The notes: a model not told the origin generated them from the sequence alone. 61,873 nt of DNA from Methyloversatilis sp. (GCA_016791045.1 JAEUNO010000017.1:1-61873), one strand, 5' to 3'. Shown: positions 1-7,865, counted from the stretch's first letter. Numbers and translations: made by a program.

Positions 1-302
1 ACCTCGTAAATCCAACCGAAAATTAGATAGTCGCCAACGACGAATCTTACGCTCTGGCCGCTTAAGGCCGGACGCTGCACCGACTGATTAGCGGGTCGGG
101 CCGGGCAACCGGTCGCAGCGCCATTAACAGCTAAAGTAAGGATGCACTCCGCCGCGTGGTGCATCACGAAAATCAAGCGGATCGCCTTTCATCAGCCTGC
201 CGGGTCGGCGGGTGACGGGTTAGACCAAATGGCCAGGCTAAGTATGTAGAACTGTCTGTGTAGGGCTTGCGGACGCGGGTTCGATTCCCGCCGCCTCCAC
301 CA
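1..302 (+). ncRNA. ssrA: tmRNA (ssrA), 5' part cut by window edge
   Basis: Transfer-messenger RNA, which rescues stalled ribosomes and tags the nascent peptide. The tag reading frame is visible at 33-65: codons for A-N-D-E-S-Y-A-L-A-A followed by TAA, preceded by the conserved TAGTC before the GCC resume codon. The 3' end has the tRNA-like T arm (GGTTCGATTCC) and ends in an encoded CCA at 300-302. The 5' acceptor half and first pseudoknot lie before base 1. The 3' end is the insertion site of the downstream integrative element. Confidence 0.95.
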
Positions 303-303
303 A
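289..303 (+). other. Putative attL (ssrA 3' end)
   Basis: The last bases of ssrA, CGCCGCCTCCACCAA, recur at 7815-7828 with one missing T, as CGCCGCCCCACCAA. Between them lie an adjacent integrase gene and an element-like gene set. A duplicated 3' end of ssrA flanking an integrase module is the usual footprint of site-specific integration at tmRNA. The repeat is short and imperfect, so the exact core is inferred. Confidence 0.6.
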
Positions 304-327
304 AAACACTTCCAGCAACATCCAGAT

Positions 328-369
328 AAGGCCGGACACCCAATAGCATCAAGGGTTTCCGGCCTTTTT
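328..369 (+). terminator. Rho-independent-like terminator supplied by the element
   Basis: A 9-bp perfect stem (AAGGCCGGA at 328-336 with TCCGGCCTT at 358-366) is followed by a T run. The loop is long (21 nt). It lies just after the ssrA CCA end and inside the element, so it probably terminates tmRNA transcripts now that the original terminator has been displaced to 7838. Confidence 0.6.
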
Positions 370-415
370 CTTTCCATGTGCGTCCCGGTGCATCCTTGCG
401 TTTCCACGCAAAAGG

Positions 416-473
416 CGGGTAACTTCTCGGGTAACTGCTTGTTCCCTGTTACCCAATCGGCCGGAGTTACCCA
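416..473. promoter_or_regulatory. Arm-type repeat cluster before the integrase gene
   Basis: Two direct copies of CGGGTAACT (416-424 and 428-436, 12-nt period) are followed by two inverted copies, GTTACCCA at 448-455 and AGTTACCCA at 465-473. The same direct pair with the same period occurs inside the other end of the element at 7746-7766. Repeats of this kind near both ends are typical of integrase arm-binding sites. Their position directly before the integrase start also suggests a role in controlling int. Confidence 0.55.
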
Positions 474-475
474 TC

Positions 476-1741
476 ATGGCGACGAATCTGCTATCGGAGG
501 CTGCGCTCCGCAATGCGAAGCCCAAGGCGAAGCCGTACAAGCTGAACGACGGTGCCGGGCTCGCGCTTCTGGTTCAGCCGAACGGCTCGCGCTGGTGGCG
601 TCTGCGTTACAGCTTCGGCGGGAAGGAGAAGATGCTTTCGCTGGGCGTCTATCCGGACGTGCCGACATCCACGGCAAGGCGACGAGCTGCCGAGGCGCGC
701 GCACTGATCGCAGAGGGCCGCGACCCCAGCGAACAGCGGCAGGCAGACAAGGCCGAAGCACTCCGCCAACAGTTCGCAACCGAACGGGCTGCAGCCGGCC
801 TTCCTGAAGATGACAGCTTCGAGGAAGTGGCGCGGGAGTGGTTCGAAAAGCAGCGGGCAACGTGGGCGGACAATCACGCCGAACGGATCATCCGCCGGCT
901 CGAGCGCGACCTTTTCCCGGGACTCGGGCGGCGCGCAGTCGGATCGATCGACGCGCCTGATTTGCTCGCTGAGTTGCGCAAGATCGAAGCGCGCGGAGCC
1001 GTCGAGACAGCGCACCGAGCCCTCCAGAATGCCGGACAGGTCTTCCGCTACGCCATCGCAACCGGTCGGGCAAAACGTGACCCCTCGGGCGACCTGAAAG
1101 GCGCCCTGCCCCCGGTCAAGGTCAGTCACATGTCGGCGATTACCGACCCGAAAGATGCGGCGGGCCTTCTTCGCGCTATCGATGCTTACCGCGGATCAGC
1201 GGTGACGCGTGCGGCGTTGAACCTCGCTCCGTTGGTTTTCGTGCGGCCAGGCGAACTTCGGAAAGCCGAATGGTCGGAAATTGATCTTGACGGTGCGCAG
1301 TGGAACATCCCGAAGGAACGGATGAAGATGAGGGAGCCGCACTTGGTCCCGCTATCCGCTCAGGCTGTCGCAACGCTTCGAGACATCCACGCGCTCACCG
1401 GCTCGGGCCGCTATGTGTTCCCCGGGGCTCGCTCCAGTGATCGGCCTATGTCAGACAACACGATCCTGGGCGCGCTGCGGCGAATGGGCTTCGGCAAGGA
1501 CGAGATGAGCGGTCACGGCTTCCGCGCGCTCGCCCGAACGATTCTTGATGAGGTGCTCGGCGTACGGCCCGACTACATCGAACACCAGTTGGCGCATGCA
1601 GTCCGCGATCCGAACGGCCGCGCCTACAACCGCACGGCTCACCTTGCCGAGCGCCGCAAGATGATGCAGCAGTGGGCCGATTACCTCGACCGGCTCAAGG
1701 CCGGTGCCGACGTGATTCCGCTGCACGCAGGCGCAGCGTGA
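476..1741 (+). CDS. int: P4-type tyrosine recombinase/integrase
   Basis: Site-specific recombinase (421 aa) that should integrate and excise the element at ssrA. The N-terminal about 90 residues match the arm-binding domain of P4-like integrases (a LNDGxGL-L-V start and a LGxYPDV motif). The catalytic domain shows R257 (VRPGEL), H347 and R350 (GHGFR), H374 (HQLAH) and the presumed tyrosine nucleophile Y384 (AYNRT), so it looks intact. The ATG at 476 directly follows the repeat cluster. The stop codon overlaps the GTG of the next gene. The length is normal for the family. Confidence 0.95.
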   Translation: MATNLLSEAALRNAKPKAKPYKLNDGAGLALLVQPNGSRWWRLRYSFGGKEKMLSLGVYPDVPTSTARRRAAEARALIAEGRDPSEQRQADKAEALRQQFATERAAAGLPEDDSFEEVAREWFEKQRATWADNHAERIIRRLERDLFPGLGRRAVGSIDAPDLLAELRKIEARGAVETAHRALQNAGQVFRYAIATGRAKRDPSGDLKGALPPVKVSHMSAITDPKDAAGLLRAIDAYRGSAVTRAALNLAPLVFVRPGELRKAEWSEIDLDGAQWNIPKERMKMREPHLVPLSAQAVATLRDIHALTGSGRYVFPGARSSDRPMSDNTILGALRRMGFGKDEMSGHGFRALARTILDEVLGVRPDYIEHQLAHAVRDPNGRAYNRTAHLAERRKMMQQWADYLDRLKAGADVIPLHAGAA

Positions 1742-2301
1742 TCGATAGCGGTCTGTTGACCGCTGCAAGGTTGATAGCGCGCAGGTTCGGGTTCAAGTCA
1801 TCTCTGGCGCTTGCGCGCGATCTGGAAACCATCCGCAGGCGCACGGCCAGCCGTCGGCAGCGCATGGGAGCAACCGCGAAGCGCGAATCGTCCGCCAGAC
1901 TGAACCGGGCTCGGCTTGGCGATAAGCCGGACGAAGCGGGCATCACGGGGCTGGAAATCGCGGCTCTCGCGGTCGAGGGATGGATCTACGGATCGCCCCA
2001 TCCGCAGGCGCTCAAGCTCGCAGCCAAACGGGCAAGAGCGCGCCTGAACAGCCGGCCGAACAGGCGAGAGCCAGACATCCACGTCGACTACGCCCTGCGC
2101 GCACTGCTGATGACGTTCGAGAAAGGAACCGGGCAGCGTGCCACCGCGACCGGAAGCGACGGCACCCAGCAGCGCGCGTCCGATGCGGTGGATTTCATCA
2201 TCGCCGCTTGGCCTCTCACCATCGGGACAGAGCCGCCGAGGTCCAGTTGGCTGCGTCAGCGCATCGCCCCTCTTTTGCGCGACCTGCACGCCGAAGGATG
2301 A
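1738..2301 (+). CDS. Hypothetical element protein
   Basis: 187 aa from a GTG at 1738 that overlaps the integrase stop (GTGA), indicating translational coupling. The protein is basic and Arg/Ala-rich in the first half, with no transmembrane segment or motif I recognise. A longer reading frame starting at 1672 would run inside the integrase gene, so the coupled GTG is preferred. It keeps an open frame with codon use like its neighbours. Function unknown; its place between int and alpA suggests an accessory element function. Confidence 0.6.
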   Translation: MIDSGLLTAARLIARRFGFKSSLALARDLETIRRRTASRRQRMGATAKRESSARLNRARLGDKPDEAGITGLEIAALAVEGWIYGSPHPQALKLAAKRARARLNSRPNRREPDIHVDYALRALLMTFEKGTGQRATATGSDGTQQRASDAVDFIIAAWPLTIGTEPPRSSWLRQRIAPLLRDLHAEG

Positions 2302-2473
2302 CTCCTGCCTGTGGAGCGCCACCCCCGGAAACCGTTACGGGGCATGGATTTTACGGACCGAATAACCTACATACCAATCGAAGATCGAAGGCAATTTAAT
2401 CCACCTGCGACCAACGCGGCGCACGTGGATATTCCACCTGCGCCAACCGGCAACACGCAGGAGGATTTCCGCT

Positions 2474-2713
2474 GTGACTACGAAACCGACGAGGCTGATC
2501 CGCCTTCCTGAAGTCCTGAACCGCGCGGCCATGTCGAAAAGCCGCTTCTATCAGGCAATCAATCCGAAACACCCGAAGTACGACGAACGCGCTCCGCACC
2601 CCGTGCGGATGGGAAGCACTGTTGCGTTCGTGGAAACCGAGGTCGAAGAGTGGCTGCAAACATTGGTGCAGCGCGGGCGCCAGCCGACCCCGGATAGCAA
2701 GGAGGCCGCGTAA
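2474..2713 (+). CDS. AlpA-family regulator / excisionase-like protein
   Basis: 79-aa DNA-binding protein. The N-terminal pattern R-L-I-R-L-P-E-V followed by S-K-S-R-F-Y is the winged-helix signature of AlpA/excisionase proteins that act in P4-like elements. The GTG start at 2474 is supported by AGGAGG about 9 nt upstream. It is followed 2 nt later by the next gene. It probably controls element gene expression or excision with the nearby integrase. Confidence 0.85.
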   Translation: MTTKPTRLIRLPEVLNRAAMSKSRFYQAINPKHPKYDERAPHPVRMGSTVAFVETEVEEWLQTLVQRGRQPTPDSKEAA

Positions 2714-2715
2714 CC

Positions 2716-3039
2716 ATGGCCGCCAACAAGACCGCCCCGGCCGGCTGGACCCCGGCACGAGGCGATGACCACATCCGCGAGCCTCTCGATTCTACCGCCC
2801 ACACGACAAGCACCGAAGCTCAGCGCGGCCGCATGCTGGCGGCACTGAAGCGCGGCCCGGTCGATACCTACCATGCTCGCCAGCGGCTGGACATCGCACA
2901 CCCTGCCGGCCGCGTGCGCGAGCTTCGGCGCGCCGGCCACGACATCACCACGCAGATGCAGGAACGCACCAGTCCAGCTGGGGAGCGGCACCGCGTCGGC
3001 GTGTATCGGCTCGCCGATCAGGGGAGGACAAGCCTTTGA
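2716..3039 (+). CDS. Small helix-turn-helix protein
   Basis: 107 aa. Residues about 35-85 (QRGRMLAALKRGPV, then ARQRLDIAHPAGRVRELRR) resemble the winged-helix HTH domain of small proteins encoded in phages and genomic islands. A strong AAGGAGG lies before the ATG. The 3' end overlaps the TTG start of the SSB-like gene. It is probably DNA-binding and part of the replication or regulation module; the exact role is unknown. Confidence 0.7.
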   Translation: MAANKTAPAGWTPARGDDHIREPLDSTAHTTSTEAQRGRMLAALKRGPVDTYHARQRLDIAHPAGRVRELRRAGHDITTQMQERTSPAGERHRVGVYRLADQGRTSL

Positions 3040-3413
3040 TCCGCGCACTCATTACCGGCACGCTGTTCAACGAGCCACAGCAGCGCACCAGCAAGGCCGG
3101 CACTCAATACGTAACAGCCCGAATTTCTGTCACGACGGAAGACGGTCGCCTGTTCGCGTCCCTCGTAGCGTTCAACGAGGACGCGGTGGTGCGTCTGATG
3201 CAGTTGCGGGTCGGCGCATCGCTGGCCGTGTCCGGGGTGCTGAAGGTCGGCGTCTACACCGCGAACAACGGCCACGCTTATCCGAACCTGGACATCGTGG
3301 CGGATGAAGTCGCAGCGACCACACCCCGACCGAAAAAGCCAAAATCGGCGCGCCGGGCCGGCGCAGCCCATGACGGAAGCCTTCCGGACGGTTCTGACTG
3401 GCTGGCCGCATGA
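3036..3413 (+). CDS. SSB-like single-stranded DNA-binding protein
   Basis: 125 aa. The first about 95 residues have the OB-fold pattern of SSB proteins (an I-x-G-T-L start, then Y-V-T-A-R-I-S-V, a hydrophobic F-A-S-L-V-A-F strand, and L-A-V-S-G-V-L-K-V). The linker is basic and the tail is short (DWLAA) instead of the canonical DDDIPF. It starts with TTG at 3036, overlapping the previous stop, and its stop overlaps the primase ATG (ATGATG), so the three genes are coupled. It likely coats element DNA during replication. Confidence 0.8.
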   Translation: MIRALITGTLFNEPQQRTSKAGTQYVTARISVTTEDGRLFASLVAFNEDAVVRLMQLRVGASLAVSGVLKVGVYTANNGHAYPNLDIVADEVAATTPRPKKPKSARRAGAAHDGSLPDGSDWLAA

Positions 3414-5461
3414 TGGGACGGCGCGAGTTTGATCCAACCCGCGAACGCGAGCGCGCGTTATCCGCGTTGCATCACATTGATCCGGGCCTGCCTCGTGATG
3501 AATGGGTGCGTGTCGGCATGGCAGCGCAGGCCGCCCGCCTCGACTTCGACGAGTTTCACCAGTGGAGCGCAACCGCCGGCAACTACAAGTCGGAGGCAGA
3601 CTGTCGTGCAGCGTGGCGCAGCTTCAAGCCCGGCAAGGGTATTGGAGCGGGAACGCTGTTCGACATCGCCATGAAGGCGGGGTGGCGCGCTGAAGACCCA
3701 CGCCAACCGATGCGCGCTGCACAACAGCCTGTTTTCGAATCGACAAAGCCGTCGCCGTCGGAAGCTGATCGGCTCGCTTCAGCTTTCGCCGGTATGGATC
3801 CAGCGCCGGCAGATCACCCCTACCTTGTCCGCAAAGGCATGGCGCCCGACGGGCTGCGCATCTTCCCGAAAGGCGCACCCATTGCCGGCCGGGACCGAGC
3901 GGGTTGGTTGGTGCTGCCGGTCTGGGACGCGGAAACGTGCGCCATGCAAAGTTGGCAGCTCGTAAGCCCCGAGCCCGGTATCAACAAGCTGTCGTTGCCC
4001 GATCACCCGATCAGCGGAGGCGTGTTGGTCATTCATCCAGACGCGCCAGACGGGCGGCCGGGTGAAGCGGCTTTCACCTCTGGGCTGGCCTACTTGTGCG
4101 AAGGCGTGGCTACCGCTGCTTCCGCCTTCCAGGCGACAGGCACCGCGGCTGTCTGCTGCTTCGGCAAGGGCAATCTGAGCCGGGTTGCCACAGCGCTCAG
4201 GAAGCGGTTTCCAACTATGCGCATCGTGATCTGCCCAGATCGGGGCGCGGAACCCCAGGCGGCAGAAATCGCGCGCCAGATCGGAGCGCCGTCCGCCTGG
4301 GTGGAGCTTTCCCCCAAGTTGCCGCTGAACACGGACCTGAACGACATCGCCACGGCAAGCGCAGACGGGCCGTCCGAAGTCCGCGAGTTGCTGATGGAAC
4401 ACCAGCACGAGCCGGTGCAGAATCAGCCGCGCTTTCTCCTCCGTGCCGCCTCCGACCTGGCGGCACTGCCTCTCGCCGCTTGGCTGGTCCGCGGTGTGCT
4501 GCCGCTGGCTGGCATTGGTGCCATTTACGGTGCCAGCGCGAGCGGCAAGACCTTCCTCGCGTTGCATCTGCTGGCTCACGTTGCGGAGGGTCGTGCAGAC
4601 TGGTTCGGTCATCGCATCGCGCGGCCGGCATGCGTGGTGTATGTCGGACTTGAGGGCGAGGCCGGGCTTTCTGGCAGGGTGCGCGCGTGGCAGGAGCAAC
4701 ACGGGCCGATACCGGCCGGCTTCCGCTTCCTGACCGGGCAACCGTTCGAGTTGCTGTCTGATCAGGATGTGACAGACCTTGCAAGCGCGGTGCGCATCGC
4801 CGCCGGCCCCGGCGCGGTGATCTGCATTGACACGCTCAACGCTGCGGCCGCCGGTGCCGACGAGAACGCCAGCGAGGATATGAGCCGCATGATCGCCGCC
4901 GCGAAGCGCCTACAGGCTGAAACCGCCGGCCTTGTGCTTCTGGTGCATCACTCCGGCAAGGACACCAGCAAGGGCATGCGCGGTCATTCGTCGTTGTTCG
5001 CCGCCTGCGATGTGGTGATCGAGGTCGCGCGCACTGATGATCGCCGGGCGTGGAAGTTGGTGAAGTCCAAGGACGGCGCCGACGGCGTGGAACACCCCTT
5101 CCGACTCGACGTGGTGGAAATCGGCACCGACCCCGAGGACGGGCAGGCCGTCACGTCCTGCGTGGTAGAGCCAGTAGCCGGCGACGGGGCAGGCATGCGC
5201 CGTCCGAAGCCGCCGCGCGGAGGGCACCAGAAGATCGTCTATGAAGCCATGGGCGATCTGCTGCGCGAATCTCCGCTCTCTGGCATGGCGGGTGCGCCAC
5301 CGAACCGGCCATGCATCGAGCTCGAGGACGCCATCAACCGGACGTGCGACCGGCTTCCGTGCGAGGCGAAGCGACGCCCTGAGCGTGCCAGAGAAGCACT
5401 CACCAGCCTGGTGAGCAACGGCGTCTTGATGCTGCGCGACGGCTGGCTGTGGCATCCATGA
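3410..5461 (+). CDS. Primase-helicase (PriCT/Toprim/RepA-like ATPase)
   Basis: 683-aa replication protein. The N-terminus (about 10-90) matches the PriCT primase-associated domain (DEWVRVGMA, YKSEADCRAAWRSF). A Toprim-like region follows (about 190-300: L-C-E-G-V-A-T-A, then M-R-I-V-I-C-P-D). From about 350 there is a RecA/RepA-like ATPase with Walker A GASASGKT (374-381), a Walker B-like strand (VICIDTL) and VLLVHHSGKD. This layout matches primase-helicases of P4-like elements. It suggests that the element replicates autonomously after excision. Confidence 0.88.
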   Translation: MMGRREFDPTRERERALSALHHIDPGLPRDEWVRVGMAAQAARLDFDEFHQWSATAGNYKSEADCRAAWRSFKPGKGIGAGTLFDIAMKAGWRAEDPRQPMRAAQQPVFESTKPSPSEADRLASAFAGMDPAPADHPYLVRKGMAPDGLRIFPKGAPIAGRDRAGWLVLPVWDAETCAMQSWQLVSPEPGINKLSLPDHPISGGVLVIHPDAPDGRPGEAAFTSGLAYLCEGVATAASAFQATGTAAVCCFGKGNLSRVATALRKRFPTMRIVICPDRGAEPQAAEIARQIGAPSAWVELSPKLPLNTDLNDIATASADGPSEVRELLMEHQHEPVQNQPRFLLRAASDLAALPLAAWLVRGVLPLAGIGAIYGASASGKTFLALHLLAHVAEGRADWFGHRIARPACVVYVGLEGEAGLSGRVRAWQEQHGPIPAGFRFLTGQPFELLSDQDVTDLASAVRIAAGPGAVICIDTLNAAAAGADENASEDMSRMIAAAKRLQAETAGLVLLVHHSGKDTSKGMRGHSSLFAACDVVIEVARTDDRRAWKLVKSKDGADGVEHPFRLDVVEIGTDPEDGQAVTSCVVEPVAGDGAGMRRPKPPRGGHQKIVYEAMGDLLRESPLSGMAGAPPNRPCIELEDAINRTCDRLPCEAKRRPERAREALTSLVSNGVLMLRDGWLWHP

Positions 5462-5478
5462 CATCAGTGACACTCCGG

Positions 5479-5570
5479 TTTCCCGTTTTCCCGGCCCCCT
5501 AAAGGGTGGCCGGGAAAAACGGGAAAATCCCGGCCTCCCGGACTTTCCCGAAACGGGAAAAAACGGGAAT
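5479..5570. repeat. Hairpin and CGGGAAA repeat block, candidate origin
   Basis: Directly downstream of the primase-helicase, CGGGAAA occurs four times directly (5511, 5520, 5554 and, as CGGGAAT, 5564) and three times inverted (5479, 5488, 5544). Positions 5479-5496 and 5508-5526 form a near-perfect 18-bp inverted repeat with an 11-nt loop and one bulge; 5544-5560 forms a second perfect hairpin with AAA at its centre. The location and structure suggest a replication origin or single-strand initiation site. It could instead act as a terminator for the primase operon. Confidence 0.45.
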
Positions 5571-6025
5571 GCGGTGAACGCACCATCGATACGTTGTCGC
5601 CGAAGAAAAAAGCACCACTTTTGACTGTTCGGGCACCATGCCCACCCGCCATACGGAGGCGTATGGTTTGCCCCTTTGCTTGCCGTCCGCCTTAGCTCTC
5701 CACGGGCGATTCCCGCGCGCGATGACCGGCAAACTCCACGCATGGAACGCGCCACGTGGAAACCGACCAGCGAGGACAGGGAAAGCCACTAAGGGAAAAC
5801 CCTGATTCACGCACTTTACAGCCCACAGCGGCCTGAACAGTCTGTTCAACAGCAGCGCCTCGCCACTCAGAACGCGCCGATTGTTGCCGCAATGACCAGT
5901 CACGGAACGACAGCCAAGCGCCGTTAGGAAAACAATCGGCTGCTTGCGGTGGCAGTGAGTTTAGAACGCTGGCAAAGTGACGGAAACATGCGTGACGCAT
6001 GCCAACGGAGCGGGCAGAACGACAG
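5571..6025. other. Intergenic part of the element
   Basis: Together with the repeat block this makes about 560 bases without a convincing gene. The only ordered feature I see is a palindrome, TGAACAG-T-CTGTTCA, at 5834-5848, which looks like an operator. Reading frames here on the minus strand have no recognisable protein features. Confidence 0.4.
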
Positions 6026-6469
6026 ATGCAAAACGGTGACCAGCACGAGCTTTTCCCCGAGCCGCACATCGGGCGCCCCATTCATCGCCCGGAGCCTGCG
6101 GACATGTTCGGTTCCGGCGTGGCGAGCCTCGATGCCGACGCGATCGTTCGCGGTTTCCTGGCGGTGTTGTCGCCCAGCAGCGGCAGCGTCTGTGAGCGCG
6201 AGCGGGCCGGAGTTGATGCCGTTCGTACCTGGGTGATGCTCGACAGCTTCACCCGGCTGCACCAGAACCGCCCCGCGGTACCTGACGCCAAGCAGCGGAT
6301 CATGCGGCACATCAGGGAGGCGGCAGCGCTTCAAGCCCTCATCAACGACGGGAACGACAGCCCCGAGGCTCGCGACGTGCTGGACGACCGGCTGAGGGCT
6401 GCACGCGCCGAGCTGGTGGCGGGCTTCCCCGGCGTTGAGCACCACGCCTTCATTGTCCTGTTGGACTGA
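6026..6469 (+). CDS. Hypothetical element protein
   Basis: 147 aa from the ATG at 6026 (MQNGDQHELFPEP); an in-frame ATG at 5999 would add 9 residues, and neither has a clear ribosome site. The protein is mostly charged and helical (for example residues in AALQALINDGNDSPEARDVL), with no membrane segment or known motif. It lies in the same direction as the replication module, after the repeat block. Function unknown. Confidence 0.55.
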   Translation: MQNGDQHELFPEPHIGRPIHRPEPADMFGSGVASLDADAIVRGFLAVLSPSSGSVCERERAGVDAVRTWVMLDSFTRLHQNRPAVPDAKQRIMRHIREAAALQALINDGNDSPEARDVLDDRLRAARAELVAGFPGVEHHAFIVLLD

Positions 6470-6510
6470 AGATCACTTGAGGCACGTCAGCCGTGCTGGA
6501 GAGGCAACAG

Positions 6511-6978
6511 ATGGAAATCGCAATCGACGTGCGCCAGCGGATGAACGCCCTTGATGGCTGGCAACGCCTGGGGCTCGTGCTTGGCTGCGCGCTCGCGCTG
6601 ATCGTCGTTCTCCATTCGCTCATCGACGGCAGACATCCCTATGTGAAGAGCATTAACGATGCCATCGTTCCGTGGTACGGGATCGCCTGGAGCACCGACA
6701 CTATTGACTGCGCCAGGTATCGGTTCGCGGATCTGCTCAGGGACTGCCAGCAGTTCGCTACGCCAGTGCAGGCCGAGCCCGAGCAGCGCGGAAACATCTT
6801 CGATCAGTTCGATGCGCCAAGTGCCCCGACTGCCAATGCCTTTGTCGAAATCGCCACGCAGTATTACGACCTTCGCGTCGTGCTGACACTGGCGGTGCCT
6901 GCGCTCGTCCTGCCTTCGCTTCTCGTCGCCTTGGCTCGTTGGATTTCTGCGGGCTTTCGCCGTCGCGACCATCTGTAA
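6511..6978 (+). CDS. Small two-helix membrane protein, unknown
   Basis: 155 aa from an ATG at 6511, chosen because GGAGAGG lies about 7 nt upstream; a GTG at 6493 is the alternative. Two hydrophobic segments (about residues 16-36, RLGLVLGCALALIVVL, and near 130-150, VVLTLAVPALVLPSLLVAL) flank a soluble central domain containing two Cys residues, so a periplasmic loop is likely. No family is recognised. In a mobile element such a protein may modify the host envelope, but that is only a guess. Confidence 0.55.
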   Translation: MEIAIDVRQRMNALDGWQRLGLVLGCALALIVVLHSLIDGRHPYVKSINDAIVPWYGIAWSTDTIDCARYRFADLLRDCQQFATPVQAEPEQRGNIFDQFDAPSAPTANAFVEIATQYYDLRVVLTLAVPALVLPSLLVALARWISAGFRRRDHL

Positions 6979-7447
6979 CCCTGTCCCGAAGGTTTCCGGC
7001 GCCGGCAAATTTTGGAACCGGGGCCTGATGATGTGTGGCGGGCGCGCAGTCACCCCTCCCCGGCGGGGTCGGTCCGGCTCGTGGTGGGCTGTGCACCGTG
7101 GCGCCGCTGATGTCACGCATGTCACGCCATGTCACGCGTACCAGACCGGCCCGATGCTAGCCCGGTGCTCATCCGGTGCTTGTTCCATGCTCCGTTCATT
7201 GTTGCCCTGCGGATGGACTGGTCCGGCCGTCGGCGGCCGATCGTCCGGGCATGACGCAGACAACAGCCTGTCACAGGCTGTTCTTCGATTCTGGCGTCAA
7301 TGCGACGTTTCAGCGTCACGGTGCAACGTCACATTACGGGCTTGCGGAACGGATCGAACAAGGGCAATCTAGCCTCCCTGTGCTGATGTCAATGTCACAT
7401 GGACACGGTGCAGCGGGGATCCTTCAACAGCCTGTGGAGCCTCGACC
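6979..7447. other. Intergenic region with tandem TGTCACGC repeats and a palindrome
   Basis: No convincing gene. ATGTCACGC is repeated three times almost end to end (7110-7118, 7119-7127, 7129-7137). A palindrome AACAGCCTG-TCA-CAGGCTGTT occupies 7262-7282, and its half-site AACAGCCTGT recurs near 7425. These look like protein-binding sites, perhaps iterons or operators for the small gene downstream. Confidence 0.45.
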
Positions 7448-7693
7448 ATGAACACATTCACGCCCGACCGCGCAGCACTGCGCACCATCGAAACCACCTG
7501 CGCAACCGCGCGACTGCTTGCCGCCGTCGATATGCTGCTGGATCGCCTGCCCGATGGCCTGGGCGATGCCGACGCGGCCACAGCGCGCACCGCGCCCCCG
7601 GCTGAGTACATCGACACACACGCGGGGCTGATCGAGTGCGCAGCGGCCGAACTGGAAGTGCTGGCGCGCCGCTTGCCGAGGCCGGCGCGATGA
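7448..7693 (+). CDS. Small hypothetical protein
   Basis: 81 aa, ATG at 7448 with a weak TGGAG upstream. The product is largely alpha-helical by composition (ARLLAAVDMLLDRLPDG, then GLIECAAAELEVLARRL), with no membrane segment. It is the last gene of the element before the right end. No family is recognised; small helical proteins at this place can be regulators or directionality factors, but nothing here proves that. Confidence 0.45.
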   Translation: MNTFTPDRAALRTIETTCATARLLAAVDMLLDRLPDGLGDADAATARTAPPAEYIDTHAGLIECAAAELEVLARRLPRPAR

Positions 7694-7745
7694 GCAGTCA
7701 CCAGCACGCAGCCGGCGAGGCAAGACACACCAGCGGCAGAGGCGA

Positions 7746-7766
7746 CGGGTAACTATTCGGGTAACT
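7746..7766 (+). promoter_or_regulatory. Second arm-type repeat pair near the right end
   Basis: CGGGTAACT at 7746-7754 and 7758-7766 repeats the 9-mer and 12-nt period seen at 416-436 next to attL. The pair is about 50 nt inside the putative attR. Matching pairs at both ends support a role in integrase binding. A short inverted repeat (GTAGCGG/CCGCTAC) follows. Confidence 0.55.
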
Positions 7767-7814
7767 CGTAGCGGCACCGCTACGAAACGGCGCGCACAAG
7801 CCAGATTCGGTAGT

Positions 7815-7828
7815 CGCCGCCCCACCAA
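7815..7828 (+). other. Putative attR
   Basis: CGCCGCCCCACCAA repeats the ssrA 3' end at 289-303 with one base missing. It marks the far end of the integrated element, followed directly by what looks like native terminator sequence. Confidence 0.55.
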
Positions 7829-7837
7829 TCGAACGAT

Positions 7838-7865
7838 AACCCACTGATTCGTCAGTGGGTTTTTC
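7838..7865 (+). terminator. Rho-independent terminator, probably the original ssrA one
   Basis: A perfect 10-bp stem (AACCCACTGA with TCAGTGGGTT) with a UUCG tetraloop, followed by TTTTCGTTTTT. It sits about 10 nt after the putative attR. No gene of the element reads closely into it, so its likely origin is the ssrA transcription unit, displaced 7.5 kb by the insertion. Confidence 0.75.

Noticed and set aside
416-436. CGGGTAACT repeats as a CRISPR-like array
   Set aside because: Units are 9 nt with 3-nt spacing and no spacers or cas genes; arm-type sites fit better.
5834-5848. TGAACAG-T-CTGTTCA as a LexA box
   Set aside because: The spacing does not match the CTG-N10-CAG form; only listed as a palindrome.
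7028-7372. 114-aa frame in the element's gene-free gap
   Set aside because: No ribosome site, Cys/Arg-rich translation, and it covers the repeat block, so coding is unlikely.
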